Assembly: GCA_039621445.1 (NCBI GenBank)
Contig: CP154955.1
Span: 3,937,836-4,001,835, forward strand
From: Euglena gracilis
Lineage: Eukaryota; Euglenida; Euglenophyceae; Euglenales
Direction: 5' to 3'
Length of the DNA stretch: 64,000 bases
The translations under genes were made by a program, and so were the position numbers. This document shows positions 32,040 through 42,905 of this stretch, piece after piece; within the stretch, counting starts at the first letter, position 1; each line of letters begins with the position of its first letter. Below the pieces are notes generated by a model that saw only the letters and a program-made list of their open reading frames with translations, was not told the DNA's origin and made no database searches.

Positions 32040-33596
32040 CTTAGGCGGCGCTAATTGCCCAACCAATTTTTGCGTTTTTTGACGTTTTTTGAGTACTTTG
32101 AAACCCCCCTAAAAGGGCGCAAAATTTTAGGTTGAGAGGAGTGTGGCAGGTTTGGGCCAAAATTTTCCGGAAGTGGTTTTGCGCGGTATTCCGCTTAAAC
32201 AATTTTCGATTGTTTGTGAATTGTGTGAGTTGGGGCTGTACTAGAAATGTTTGAAATGGGTTGAAAAACACTGACTTTGAATGGGTATGACGTTTAAATA
32301 ACAATATTTGAGAAACAAATGAAATGATACAAGTGTGTGCGGATAACCGCGCAAAACGAAACAAGAGGTGGCAGACGACGGAGTTAAATGTTTAGGCGGA
32401 TATCCGCGCAGAATAAACTTGTACGCGGATTACCGCCTAAACATGAAAACAAAGCATGGCACACGGATTACCACCTACAATAACACGCCTCCCTTCCTCC
32501 CATGCTTTCCTTGGTCCAACTGTCATCCTTCATCCAAATGATACATCGTGGTGCACAGCCCAGGAGGAGGGGAATACAGGGGCTATTGTAAACCAATCAG
32601 GACACCTGGAGCAAGCACACACAGCGCACACCTCGTTACGTAATCATCACTGCTTTAGGCGGTAAACCGCCTAACGCCATTTTTACCTTCGTTCCCAGGC
32701 CAATCCCTTCCGTAAGGCCAGCATCCCTCCTTCAGTAAAACAAGTTTTGCGCAGTTTACTGCCTAACACGTCTCTTCCAGAAATTATAGCATCCTTTTGG
32801 CAGTGCTGTCCGTTCACCTGCCCCATCACTGGACCTTGGGACTCACAAGAGGTTCAAAAATGGGCGGGTTGCTTAGGCGTTTGCCTCTTCTTCACCTGCA
32901 ACACCGTGTCACCCCCCCTCCAGGGGGGGGTCCGGCAGCAACGCCAAACAACCGGGGCTCCAGTGGCCAGGCGTTTCCGGACGTTTTCTGTTTTTCAAAT
33001 TTTCAGGGCGTTCCAGGGGGTGTTTTCCAAAACCCGCCCTAAAACAACCATAAATTTTCAAAATCGCCACTTTGCCAAAATGCTTAAAATGGACTCTAAA
33101 CGACCCAAATTTTTGTGCTGGTGTCATCCTCTCAAAATTTTGACAACAAAACAGTGAGTTTCGTGAACGGAAAACCACGCACCCCAAACGTGCAAAAACT
33201 GAAGAAAAAAAATTGGGCAATAACCCCCCCCCCCTATGTCCAATGACCGGTAACCTCTGTCCTCTGACCGGGGGGGTGGTCGTTGGACATGGGGTCAAAA
33301 GAAAGTTGGTGGGTACCCGGGTCCCTACCCACCCAAAAATGCCCAAATTTTCCCTTCCGGCGCTTCGCGCCGAAAATTTTGGGCAATTTTGACAATTTTT
33401 TGTCCAAAAAATGTCAAAAATGGCATTTTGGCCAAATTTTTGGCCAATTTTTGGGCAAAATTTTTCGTCCCGGCGCTTTGCGCCGGGACCAAAATTTTGG
33501 TCAAACCTCTGAAAAGGTGTCCTCTGACCAGGGGGGGTGGTCATTGGACATAGGGGGGTCGTTGGACATAGGGGGGGGGGGGTAGCACCGCCTAAG
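32040..33596. mobile_element. Inner element with CTTAGGCGG ends
   Basis: CTTAGGCGGCGCTA at 32040 and its inverse TAGCACCGCCTAAG at 33583-33596 bound a 1.56-kb segment. Inside the left half are palindromic GCGGATATCCGCG, GCGGTAAACCGCC, GCGGATTACCGCC and GCGGATAACCGCG words. The CTTAGGCG terminus is shared with the 2536-6270 transposon, whose internal palindromes have a different sequence. No transposase seen. Confidence 0.55.
33221..33584. mobile_element. TA-flanked MITE, word GTTGGACATAGGGG, copy 2
   Basis: TAACCC plus C-run and TATGTCCAATGACCGG at the left, GTTGGACATAGGGG plus G-run and TA at the right. Matches copy 1 block for block, including ACCCGGGTCCC, CCGGCGCTTCGCGCCG and CCCGGCGCTTTGCGCCGGG. 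It sits at the right end of the inner CTTAGGCGG element. Confidence 0.8.
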
Positions 33597-33750
33597 TCAG
33601 GCGCCGTTTAGGTCAGTCAAAATATCTAATCTATCCAGGCGCCCATTACTGGGCCAAAAAACCCCTTTTTTTGCAATATTTCCGTCCAGGCGGTTCAGTC
33701 GAATGAAATTCAAGACAGGCGTGCGGGCCTAGACAAAATAGGTTTTAGTG

Positions 33751-33848
33751 AAATCGACAGAGACTAACAGATTCAGCAGGGGCACCGGGCCGCTCGCTTC
33801 GCTCGCTGGCCCGCAGCCCCTGCCGATTCTGTTAGTGTCGGTCGATTT
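33751..33848. repeat. Long imperfect hairpin
   Basis: AAATCGACAGAGACTAACAG and following bases up to 33791 pair with 33807-33848 (inverse AAATCGACCGACACTAACAG), about 41 bp per arm with some mismatches, around a loop GCTCGCTTCGCTCGC. It lies just outside the right end of the 30836-33742 element. It could be a small foldback element or a structured RNA. Confidence 0.7.
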
Positions 33849-34151
33849 TTGTATACAAACAGTAACTGATATAGACACGCACATGCACATACATTACAAT
33901 ATTCGTTGAAAATATCCATACCTTAAATGAATTACAACCCTTCGTACCCTCAAAAAAAGGGGGGGAAATGGGAAATAACCTTCAAACTGCAAACAAAAAC
34001 TTGTTCGCATTTTGATATTGTGAGTGTGGATGCGAGTGTGACTGTGAGTGCCCTGGGTGGGTGTGTGTGCGCGCGCGTGTGTGTGTTCGGCCATAAAGGT
34101 GCATGTGCTTGGGCAGAATTCCTTGGAATATTCATACCATTGGTGAATTAT
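33849..34151. other. No recognised gene
   Basis: Unique AT-rich sequence with a short GTGTGTGTGCGCGCGCG tract at 34061-34084. Confidence 0.4.
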
Positions 34152-34565
34152 TAACCCCCCAAATATAAATCCCCCCGAAATATAAAGCCCACCGGCTTTA
34201 TATTTGGACAGGATTTCATGACCCTTTGTGGTGGGTCTTTACGTTGGGAGGGGGGCTTTATATTTGGGGAGGGAATCAAATGTTTTTCGGCCTTCAATTA
34301 CGGCCAAATACCAAATTTGTGCCAAGTTTTTGCTGTGTATCTCCTATTTTTTTGCAGAAATGTGCAATTCTTTTCCAAAATGGAGCATCTCTGGTAAAAC
34401 AAATGTTGTGGATCCAAATTTTTATCCTTCTTCCTGAATGACACCAGCGTCTGGCTGCACATCAGGGGGGGCTTTGTATTTGGGCGGCAAAACCAAACCC
34501 CTGGGGGGCTTCATATTCGGGGAAGGCTTCATATTTGGGTGGGGCTTTATATTTGGGGGTTTTTA
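34152..34565. mobile_element. TA-flanked C-run/G-run MITE, word GGCTTTATATTTGGG
   Basis: Left end TAACCCCCCAAATATAAATC, right end GGCTTTATATTTGGGGGTTT with TTA. The word GGCTT(T/C)(A/G)TATTTGGG recurs at about 34193 (following its inverse), 34254, 34470, 34508, 34526 and 34544. The middle (34280-34450) is unique and non-coding. Confidence 0.75.
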
Positions 34566-34587
34566 ATGTTCATACCCCAGGATATTT

Positions 34588-34878
34588 GTGTGCAAAAAAT
34601 GTGTGTGTGTTCCCACGATAAAATCTGGGAGCCAATCGGAAACCAAAAAAACATGTGGATACAGAGGGAGCATGAAATATTGTGACGTGCTTTTGGAACG
34701 GAGGGATAGCACAAAGAAACCCAAAGGCAAGAAAACAACAACCTGCGTTCTGGAGAGGGGAGCTTTTTATCACATTGACCCCTTTTTTACTGTCAAAAGA
34801 CACGCAAAACAAATGCCGTGTGTAGCGTCTGTGTTGAGGCGAAATGAGGCAGAACTTATCCTGGGCATTTTGAAGTGA
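34588..34878 (+). CDS. Hypothetical 96-codon open frame
   Basis: ATG-initiated frame ending TGA, of normal amino-acid variety, including GYRGSMKYCDVLLERRDSTK and HAKQMPCVASVLRRNEAELI. It lies right beside the MITE at 34152-34565. No family recognised and no splice context. It may be chance or a fragment of a mobile gene. Confidence 0.25.
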   Translation: MCKKCVCVPTIKSGSQSETKKTCGYRGSMKYCDVLLERRDSTKKPKGKKTTTCVLERGAFYHIDPFFTVKRHAKQMPCVASVLRRNEAELILGILK

Positions 34879-37800
34879 TCGCTATGTCCACTAACACCTC
34901 CCACTCATAATCCCACAGAGTTTATAGGATCCTGGTCAAAAATGGCCAAATGCGGCGAAAATGGCTGACAAACGTAGCCAAAAAAATCGCCTGCATCGCC
35001 CTGCATCGCCCTGCATCGGTAACCCACCTTTGGCCTCCAAAATTCACGAATCGCCCTGCATTGTATCGACGAAAGTGTTTGGTTGTAAATCACGGTTTGG
35101 TTGTTGGGCCCAAGGGGGAGGGTTTAAAATGGGGCAAGGGGGAGTTGAAATCCTCTGAATGTGTGAATGCGCGAGTCGTTCAGGCTTGTCGTATGCCAAC
35201 GCCTTGCGAAACATCAACTTTTTCAAGGCTTTTTTGGACCCCATCTTTGGAGAAGACCTGGTTATGGTGGAAAAGGAAGCCAGAACCCGTGCAGGTTGTT
35301 GTACTGTGTAGATGTGGTGCAAGAAAATGTGTGTAAATGATGTCTTGCAAATCCATCCAAAAAAAAGGCAACATTCTTTGCAGGAATATGGTGGGTGCTG
35401 GGTTCTTCTCAGCTCAAGAAAATGTACACAAATTCTCGTAACCACCGCCCTTTTCTCACCCCAAAAACTGAAACAAACCACTTTGGATATGAGACGATGG
35501 ACTGAGACGTCGAAAAAAAAAACGGTTGGCAACGACGGAGAAGTGAGGACGGGTCAACCCCCTTCCTCCCCAGTGCCTGAACAGCGGAAAGTCAGCGATG
35601 CACAACGGCCACCCATTGGGCAAATGCGCAGCGGTAACGCGTTGCGCATCTTCGCAACGCTTTACGAAATTCCTGAGCCTGTCGGAGAGTCTCTCCTGCG
35701 TTAAAGTGTGCAGGATGCCCCCTCTCCGCCTGCTTAAATGTTAATGTTCAGCTTGGCGAGGAAATCATGTTGCCCAGCCAACGGAAAAAATCACCAGTGG
35801 CAAACAAAAACAAGTGCCCCTGGTGGGAGGTGAGTAGAGTGCCACGACATGTCGCAAGCGGGTGTATGCGTGCCGCGGTTGAGTACCTTCGGGGAAAAAA
35901 AGATGCGATCACAGGAGCAGGGGAATGGGCATGGGGCATGGAAGACTTGTGCGTGTGCGCGCATGTATGCCCATGAATTCATGTGTGTGTTTGTGTGCGT
36001 TTGTGTGCACATGTCGATATGCATATTCCCAGGATTTGTTCATCAATCAATCAACACGGTGGAGCTGGCTCTCTAGCCTGATACTTGACCGACTTACAAC
36101 TGACTGATAGGACTGATTACGATGAATTTGAATTTTGGCTGAATTTTTTTCCCACTTGGGTAACTTCCTCCCCCCCCCCCCGATTCCCCCCCATGGCCCC
36201 CCTTGGAGGCTCAGGTATTGGGGTGCCCCGGCGCCGAAGGCCATTTTCAAAATTGAAAACTGGCTTGGTTGGCAGGCACCGAGGCCCAGGCGGTGTGCCT
36301 ATGGCTGGGCACCGCATAAAACAAAGCACCCCCAAAAGTAGAAGTAAAGAGGGTTGATACAGAGGCTAGTAAAAGAGGCTTGGGCTGGAAAAGGGATCAG
36401 TGTTCAGCCATCTCTCTGCCGCCATGCTTTTTTAGCGCGCTGCCAAATTTCTTTTTTTTTATCTCTTCAACCCTATATAGGGTTTTGGAAACACGTTCCA
36501 TGGTTTCCCTACCCCCTGCCTGCCCATGGCACCCCTCTTCCGCAAAAAGAAGTGCGCTCCTGCCTCTGAGAAGCGGAGGATACAGAAGGCGGACAGTGAA
36601 AGCATTAGGCGGGTTTGGCAGGATGACTCTCCTCGCCTGTGTCATCAGCTGAACGCGTGTCTGCGTGAGCAGGTGTAGCCCAGATGGATTGCAACGTCGC
36701 CTCAACAATTCGATGTGGAAAAGTTTATGGAGTTGAACTTGGGATTTGGGGAGGACACATGATCAGAGATTTGGGAGGGATTCAACCCTTGGTCGGAATA
36801 AACTGTTCATAGTTAGTAGTAAGTTAGTAGTAGTAATTTTTTTTTGCAGTCAAATTTATCTTTCTGTGCTGTTGCACTGGGCAGGGTACTCATGATCTTT
36901 TGAGGGGAGGGGAGGGAAATTGCTCTCACAGCAACCCCAAACCAGGACGCTTGTACTTCTGGGTTGGCGCTGGGATGAGGAGTGGGGAGAGTGGAAACCT
37001 ATGCTGGTGATGTTATTCCCGAGCCGGAAAGCACTTCAGAAAGGGAAGCAGACCAGCAGCGGAAATGGCTTTGAATAGGGTGGCTTGCAGCATGCCTGTC
37101 TCTGATGTGGCTGTAGCCAATGGCCCAGCCAACACCGACCTGCCCATCCCAGGGTGGAGGTAGCGAGAGGCCATGTACGGCTCGGGAAATGGGGGGAAAA
37201 GGAAGCGATTGGGCCACGGAAAAGGGAGGGTTGCTTTTTGACCTGCCCCAAACAAAACGACACACTATTGCGAACGTGTTTGGCGGCAGGTCAAATATCG
37301 CAGTCTTCTCTCAACGATACTCAAGCCTGCCGAGGTCCCGAACTACCCCCGTTTGGTCCATAGCCTCTGGTGCATGAGAAAAGAATGGTGCTAGACGAAT
37401 CGCGGATCGCTGACGTGGAGGGAGGGTACCGGTTTCCCTGGGCTGAATTAGAGGGTTCCAAAATCTCTCATTTTTTCTTTGCAAAAAAAAGTGGTGCAAG
37501 ACAACCACTGCTGTGGGCGGAAAAATTGTGGCAGCACAAGACGGGAATTGCCATCTCCATGTGTCGCTTCTGGGTATTTCAGGACTTTTTTAAGGCTCTG
37601 CCTTTTGCATTAACACCAATTTCTTGCCTCCCAGCACCTCGTGCAAAAATATTTTGACCTTACTCTTACTGGCAAAAAAAATTGCATGTTTTCGGTCATT
37701 TCGGGAGCTTTTTTTAAAAAAAATCCAACCCGTGACAAGCTGGCCACCAGAGAGGGTTCTTAAATGGAAAGCAAGAAACAACATTCCAGGTCCGCCCCTT

Positions 37801-38130
37801 GTGAAACGAAGGGTTGTGGAAACGGAAATGACAGATAAATAAACCGATGTGCGCAAACACATCCTGAACAGAGTCCTGTTCAGGATGCACAGTGTTGGCA
37901 TCCGTCTGGGATGGGTGTCTGGGGGGGGGGGCAGGGTGAGTGAGAAAACTTGCACGAACACAAAACACAACCACCACTTTCAGGGTGGGGGAGTGCGTCT
38001 CTAAATTCCTCAATGCTGCCATCCGCAACCGTCGCCTCTTCTTTGCACAACGCATTCCCTTCAACGCACCACTTCAACCTGCCATGCCTTGGGGAGTTAT
38101 TTTTTTGTAGCGGGAGTCGCATAGGCTTAC
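34879..38130. other. Unique sequence, no firm gene
   Basis: Several moderate open frames exist: 35312-35704 (+), 35044-35532 (-), 36397-36708 (-), and 37013-37255 (-) with TATSETGMLQATLFKAISAA. Alternative frames are equally open and no splice chain links them. GCCCTGCATC is repeated three times at 34998-35017 and 35053. C-runs at 36169-36182 and a G-run at 37921-37932 are the only element-like marks. Confidence 0.35.
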
Positions 38131-38231
38131 ATCTGGCACACCGATTCTCGTCTTCACAACGGCGATCACGCACGAGGGCGGGGGACAAATTCCGGGACAC
38201 CTCCAAATCCAGGGAAACCCGAGTCCGTTGT
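38131..38231 (-). CDS. Exon, unknown protein
   Basis: The acceptor lies behind a 7-C run (CATCCCCCCCAG) and the donor is strong (CAGAT|GTAAGC). Its leading two nucleotides complete the single one left by the exon at 42235-42424. It reads NGLGFPWIWRCPGICPPPSC then VIAVVKTRIGVPD, with a beta-strand-like VIAVV. A second frame (LDLEVSRNLSPALVRDRRCE) is also open. Phase supports the first. Confidence 0.45.
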
Positions 38232-38433
38232 CTGGGGGGGATGGCACAAGAGCACAGGGGCAGGAGCCGGGAGCGCAGCCACTACGTCGGAAGTTCGGCA
38301 AGGGCGGGGGGGGGGGCGACGTCAATGACGCGTACTCGGGGGACAAGGTTGGGCTGGGGCTGTGCCGGAAGCCATATGGCACGAACCCGGAGGAGGGTTG
38401 GGGGGTTGGGCAGGGGGTAAAAGCGGACATTTC

Positions 38434-38772
38434 TACCCCCCCCAATGCCCAACGACCGGCAAACTCTGTCCTGCGACTGGAGGGGTGGTCGTTGGACAAA
38501 GGGGTAAAAAAAAAATCGGTGGGTACCCGGGACCCCCCCCCCCACCCAAAAAAAAGGTCAAAATTTTTCTTCTGGCGATTTGGGTCCGAAAGTTTTGGGC
38601 AATTTGAACTTTTTTGTGCCCCAGATAGAGCCAAAAATGGCATTCTGGCCGATCTTGGGCTCGATGATTTTTGGCCTGGCACTTTGTGACGGGTCAAAAA
38701 TTCAGCCAAACCTTCAAAAAGGTGTCCTTCTACCAGGAGGGGGGGGTGTTTGTTTGACATGGGGGGGGGGGT
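38434..38772. mobile_element. MITE of the GTTGGACA family, diverged copy 3
   Basis: TACCCCCCCCAATGCCCAAC at the left, GACATGG plus G-run at the right, GTCGTTGGACAAAGGGG and GGGTACCCGGGACCC inside. Same block order as the copies at 28833 and 33221 but more changed, and without the terminal TA on the right, where it runs straight into the repeat at 38773. Confidence 0.65.
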
Positions 38773-39010
38773 CGCTGAGCCCTTATCCCTTTATGGGTAA
38801 GAGCGAAGCTTGCCCCTCGGGAAGAGGGGGGTCCGACCCCCCCTTTTCCCGAGGGGCAAGCTTCGCTCTTACCCTCTTCCCCCCGCCCTCCCCCCCGCCC
38901 CCCCCTCCCCCCCCCGGGTCGGGGCCACCTCGGCTCACCATGATCTCGGCTCCATTCCCGGAATTTTTTTTAGTCGCGAGCGACTGGATTTCTATTTTGC
39001 GAATCACCTC
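38773..39010. mobile_element. Dispersed copy of the intron-forming repeat
   Basis: Inverse of the intron at 13585-13791: GTCGCTGAGC, CTTATCCCTTT, AGAGCGAAGCTTGCC, GATCTCGGCTCC, CCCGGAATTTTTTTTAG and TCGCGAGCGACTGGATT. Compared with the intron it carries an extra inverted duplication at 38796-38876 (arms about 33 bp, GGGTAAGAGCGAAGCTTGCC) and a long C-rich stretch. Confidence 0.65.
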
Positions 39011-39109
39011 CGTTTGACCCCCAACTCCCCGCCAGGCCCGAGTTATTCACCTGCGAAGGGGTCCAAACTGGGTAGGATTGGTCCGCCCCCCCCCTTCCGG
39101 CTCTGCCAT

Positions 39110-39670
39110 TTCGCCGGGGTCCAAAAATCGGTCAAAAATCGATTTTCGAAAATATCTCGAGAAAAAGTACATTATTTCTAGAAATGTCTGTCTGACAAAA
39201 TGCACCCCCAGAGGCCCTCTATCAGCCCTCGTTCGCCGTTTTGACCACGGACACGCCTGGCCCGTGTTCTAGCGCACTTTTGCGGCCCAAAACGGCCATT
39301 TTGGGGTGGTTTTTGGGCCGTTTTTTTTTTTTTGGTCAAAATGGATTTTTCCAAAATATCTCGACAATGAAGCAAAATCAAAGAAAATGTCCAGAGAGCA
39401 AATTAAAGCCCTTGGAACGCCCTATCCAACCTGGTTTTCTTTCCCCCCAACTCTTCGTGTAGCGCTATTTACGGCCATTTTTCGGGCCATTTTTGGCTCG
39501 TTTCTGGGATCGTTTTTGGGCTGTTTTTCTGGGGTCAAAAAATCGATGTTTCCAAAATATCTCGGAAATGCAGCAAAATCAAAGGAAGTGTCCGGAGACC
39601 TAAATTGAAGCCTTTAAAATTCCCCATCTAACAGTATTTTGATTTTTCAGCAACCCCTGCCTTACAGTCC
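39110..39670. repeat. Diverged tandem repeat, unit about 190 bp
   Basis: Three units share the order GGTCAAAA, ATCGAT or ATGGAT, TTCCAAAATATCTCG, GCAAAATCAAAG, GTCC(A/G)GAG and a following AAATT(A/G)AAGCC block, starting near 39120, 39336 and 39532. The units are clearly related but well diverged, so the array is old. Confidence 0.6.
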
Positions 39671-40358
39671 AAAACAGCGCGGCAGGCTTGAGACGTTTGC
39701 TGTCCTGTTTGGGGTCAAAAAACCCTGTTCGGGGCAGCTGGTATCCTGCATGGGGCCAATTTTTCACCTTATTATGCAACGCGGTTGGCGTCCGACTCAT
39801 TGGTCCCCCCCCCCCAGTTAGGCACCAGCCAGCTCCCCACTCCTTCCCCTTTCCGGGGTAGGACCTAGTCTTTGGATCGAAATTCTTACCCCCCCCCCCT
39901 TATCCAACGACCGCTAAATATCGCTACTGACTGGGAGGGTGGTCGTTATTTTGGTCAAATTTCGCTACTGACTGGGGGGGTGGTCGTTAGAAAAGGCCGG
40001 GTCAAAAATTTTTCTCCCGCTTCGTCCAAGGTGAACAAAAGGTGAACAAAATGGCCAAAAGTGGTCAAAAGGGGGCAAAAAGTGGATAAAAGCAGTCAGA
40101 AATGGATTAAAATGGCCACAAATGTGCAAAAATAGAAGCAGCCAAAAATTGGCATAAATGAAACAAAAATGCATTCAAAGCAGCCAAAAGTGGTTTAAAT
40201 TGCCAAATGCAGCCCAGAGTGGCCAAAAGTGGCCAAAAGTGGTCGAAAATGGCCAAAAACATGGCCAAAAAAAGCACAAAAGTTGCTGATTTGCATGAAA
40301 ACAGGCAAAAAAAGAATGGAAAGCAACTACACATGGGATACTAGTGGAGAGTCATGGC

Positions 40359-40740
40359 CAGTTCCCCCCCCCAGGACCCCCCAGGACCCCCCCAGGACCG
40401 GGGGGCGGTACCCACAGGACCCACTGACCGTGCAGTTCCAGGCGCCTTTGGCGCCCGCTACCGGGGGGGGGGGGCTACCGTCCCCCCCCCGGACCCCCCT
40501 CGGTCTTCAAAATAGCCTCATCTTGTGGAGCAAATTTTTCCCAAGAATTGCGGGACCCCCCCCCCCAGGACCCCCCCAGGACCCCCCTTAGTTGCACTAA
40601 GGCTTCTTGTCTGTTTATGGCCGGCGCTACCTTCGCTTCTGGCCCAGCTTGCTATGTGTTTTTTTTTGCCAAGAATTGTGGGACCCCCCCAGGACCCCCC
40701 AGGACCCCCCAAGACAGGGTCCTGGGGGGGGAAACCGGCC
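40359..40740. mobile_element. Nested element, word CCCCCCCAGGACC
   Basis: GGCCAGTTCCCCCCCCCAGG at the left matches the inverse of GGGTCCTGGGGGGGGAAACC with GGCC at the right. The units CCAAGAATTG(C/T)GGGACCCCCCC and (CCCCCCAGGA)n flank module copy 2 on both sides. Confidence 0.6.
40588..40650 (+). repeat. Shared module, copy 2
   Basis: CTTAGTTGCACTAAGG, CTTCTTGTCTGTTTATGGCC, GGCGCTACCTTCGCTTCTGG, CCCAG. Differs from copy 1 at only a few positions although the surrounding element is unrelated. Confidence 0.8.
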
Positions 40741-41137
40741 ATAAGTGCTAGTGGAAATTTGTGAAAAATGCAAACACGAACGTCTGGAAAAAAAGATCAC
40801 CTGGAAAAAGATCGCTACTGATCGGGGGGGGGTCATTGGACAAGGCCGGTCGTTGGACAAGGGAAAAGTAGGGGGTAGTGCCTTTGTGCCTTGGTGTAAT
40901 GGGTCCACTAAAGGGTGGTCGTTCACAGGAGGTTGGGGGGGGCCACCCGGACCAGCCGGCTGCCACCCAACCGAAAACGAAATTCCAGGGTCGGAGGATC
41001 GAACCTGGTTGGGCCGCGGCCACCCAACCATAATAGCGGGCGTAGACTCATGGTGGAGGCCAGGGCCTGACTGAGATTGAACGATTTAAAATCAGTGCAG
41101 AAAACCATGCAAACGAAAGCAATGGCAAATCCAAGGC

Positions 41138-41325
41138 ATGTGTGAGTGAGTGAGTGAGTGAGTGAGCGAGTGAGTGAGTGTGTGAGTCAGTGAGTGAGTG
41201 AGTGAGTGAGTGAGTGAGTGAGTGAGTGAGTGAGTGAGTGAGTGAGTGAGTGAGTGAGTGAATGAGTGAGTGAGTGAGTGAGTGAGTGAGTGAGTGAGTG
41301 AGTGAGTGAGTGAGTGAATGAACAA
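41138..41325. repeat. (TGAG)n tetranucleotide repeat
   Basis: About 45 units of GTGA/TGAG with a few GCGA and ATGA variants. Confidence 0.95.
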
Positions 41326-41355
41326 CACCCACACCACACATATACCCACACAAAC

Positions 41356-41526
41356 TTCGCACACACACACACACACACACGACACACACAACACACGACA
41401 CACACAACACACAACACACGACACACACACAAACACACACACACACACACACACAACACACAACACACACACACACACACACAAGACACACAGACTCTCT
41501 CTCTCTCTCTGACTCACTCATCTAAC

Positions 41527-41612
<86 letters not shown>
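41356..41612. repeat. (CA)n then (TG)n microsatellites
   Basis: CA-rich repeats to 41488, a CT-rich link, then pure TG from 41527 to 41609. The two arms are complementary and could fold back. Confidence 0.95.
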
Positions 41613-41613
<1 letters not shown>

Positions 41614-42234
41614 CATGAATATTCCCATTGCAGGCACACTGCACTGACTGAGAAAAGGTACAACGTTAAACTAAAGCATTCCAAAGCATTTCTTCGTGAA
41701 TTACCGAAAAAGCTTTTTCTTTGGTCGGATTTTTTTTTGCATCCCTTTCACTTTTGACTGCCAGTGATTAAGCACCGTGTCCCTCAGGCGAGGGCACTAA
41801 GCCCCACACAACTGACTGAGAGTGCAACGCGCCGCAAAATCATAAAACACAAATGGCGAGGTACAGATGGCGTGCATGGCGCCGCTGTTATGCCTTAAGG
41901 AGCACAAAAATAAAATGGAAGCACCATAAAAAAAAGAAAAGTGACAGACCTGCATGCCAATGCGGCAGTGGATTTCAACCAAGCACCCTGGACGGTTGAA
42001 AGCCCAACTGTCTTGTTGGTAGGGAACTGGTCGCTGGAGGTGCTGGACAGCGGCGTGTTGCATGAACAAAGGTCGTACACAAAAGTTCCGACAACTGATG
42101 AAGAAGACGTTGCATTGATCTGCTGCTGGTTTTTGAAAGCCCATGTCTGCACCTGCATTTTTCGATACCCATGTTCACCGAGGGGGCGTATCCTCAAAGA
42201 CACATTACGTCGAGGGGGGGGGGCTGCATATGAC
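41613..42234. other. No recognised gene
   Basis: A plus-strand open frame from 41941 contains a varied stretch (ADFNQ.., VLLVGNWSLEVLDSGVLHEQ) but runs through the minus-strand exon and G-runs. Not called. Confidence 0.35.
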
Positions 42235-42424
42235 CCAGCAGAGGCGCCAGAGCCGATGGGCGGACACACGGGCGGTCCCCAACGCCGGGCCAGCTGCGCG
42301 GGCCATCAGGCCACCGGGCCGTCAGTGGGCCGCGCCGCGGCAGGAGCGGGGGAGGCACAGCAGCCAGCGCGGCCAGCGGCGGGCGCGACGAGGCGTGGTC
42401 ATGGCCGGGGCTGTGCGAGAAGGC
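42235..42424 (-). CDS. Exon, Ala/Pro/Leu-rich, unknown protein
   Basis: The acceptor follows a 9-C run directly (CCCCCCCCCAG) and the donor is CTGCTGG|GTCATA. Only one frame is open throughout: AFSHSPGHDHASSRPPLAAL then AAVPPPLLPRRGPLTARWPD and so on. The GC-rich, proline-rich composition suggests a linker. It ends with one nucleotide that the exon at 38231 completes. Confidence 0.5.
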
Positions 42425-42905
42425 CTGGGGGGGGGTCGACCTCCCCTCCCTCCGGGAAGTGGGGGGAAATGGGTCAATCGCCCCACCCACCACGCGAGGA
42501 AAAATCCTTCGCACGGAAAAAGAAACAGTTGGACGAAAAAGCCGCGCCACCTGGAATGCGGGAATGCCTTGGTTTGGGGGTCAGACCCCTTTCCACCCAC
42601 CAGGATGGCGGGGGGGGGGGTGGGGGACTTAGACCCCCCCAGGAATTGGATTCCCACCACCTGCACAAACAGACAGTCAGTGAGTACAGAGGAAGGAGCA
42701 TACCATTGCTTACGGGACCCTGGGGGAGGGGGGGGTCACAAAAAATCTTCAAAAAACTGTTAGAAGACAGGTCAAGGGTATAAGGGTCGGGGACAGGTCC
42801 GATGAGGAGGGCAGGTCAGCAAGTACAGACCGTAGGGCAGTTTCCCGTGGCCCAGAGGACAGTTTCCCGTGGAAGATGGGTGTGGTTTGGGGGGGATTCC
42901 CGTAC

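Larger units (their letters stand above)
30836..33742. mobile_element. Large TIR element with nested insertions
   Basis: The left end (CCTATTTTCTGGGCCCG, then ACGCCTGTCTTGAATTTC) is found inverted at the right end (GAAATTCAAGACAGGCGT, then GCGGGCCTAGACAAAATAGG), about 36 bp with small gaps. Just inside, TTTAGGTCAGTCGAT and CAGGCGCCCG units recur near both ends. No target duplication was found, so the exact outer limit is uncertain. Small C-run elements are inserted at 31344-31489 and 33221-33584. No transposase recognised. Confidence 0.65.
39887..40877. mobile_element. TA-flanked C-run MITE, word ATCGCTACTGACTGGG
   Basis: Left end TTACCCCCCCCCCTTATCCA with ACGACC, right end GGTCGTTGGACAAGGG and GTAGGGGGTA. 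ATCGCTACTGACTGGG-type words (or TTCGCTACTG) occur at about 39915, 39960 and 40810. GTGGTCAAAA/GTGGCCAAAA units fill 40020-40270. A second element is nested at 40359-40740. A left-end copy of the family lies at 48196-48380. Confidence 0.6.

Noticed and set aside
37013-37255. Minus-strand frame with TATSETGMLQATLFKAISAA
   Set aside because: Two other frames across the same bases are open too, and there is no clear acceptor or link to other exons.
40020-40330. CRISPR-like or regularly spaced repeat array in the GTGGCCAAAA region
   Set aside because: Units are degenerate, irregularly spaced and part of a small element. The genome is eukaryotic.
40890-41060. tRNA-like or tRNA-derived sequence (TGGTGTAATGG and GGATCGAACC)
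   Set aside because: The two boxes are on opposite strands and no cloverleaf with acceptor and anticodon arms can be drawn.
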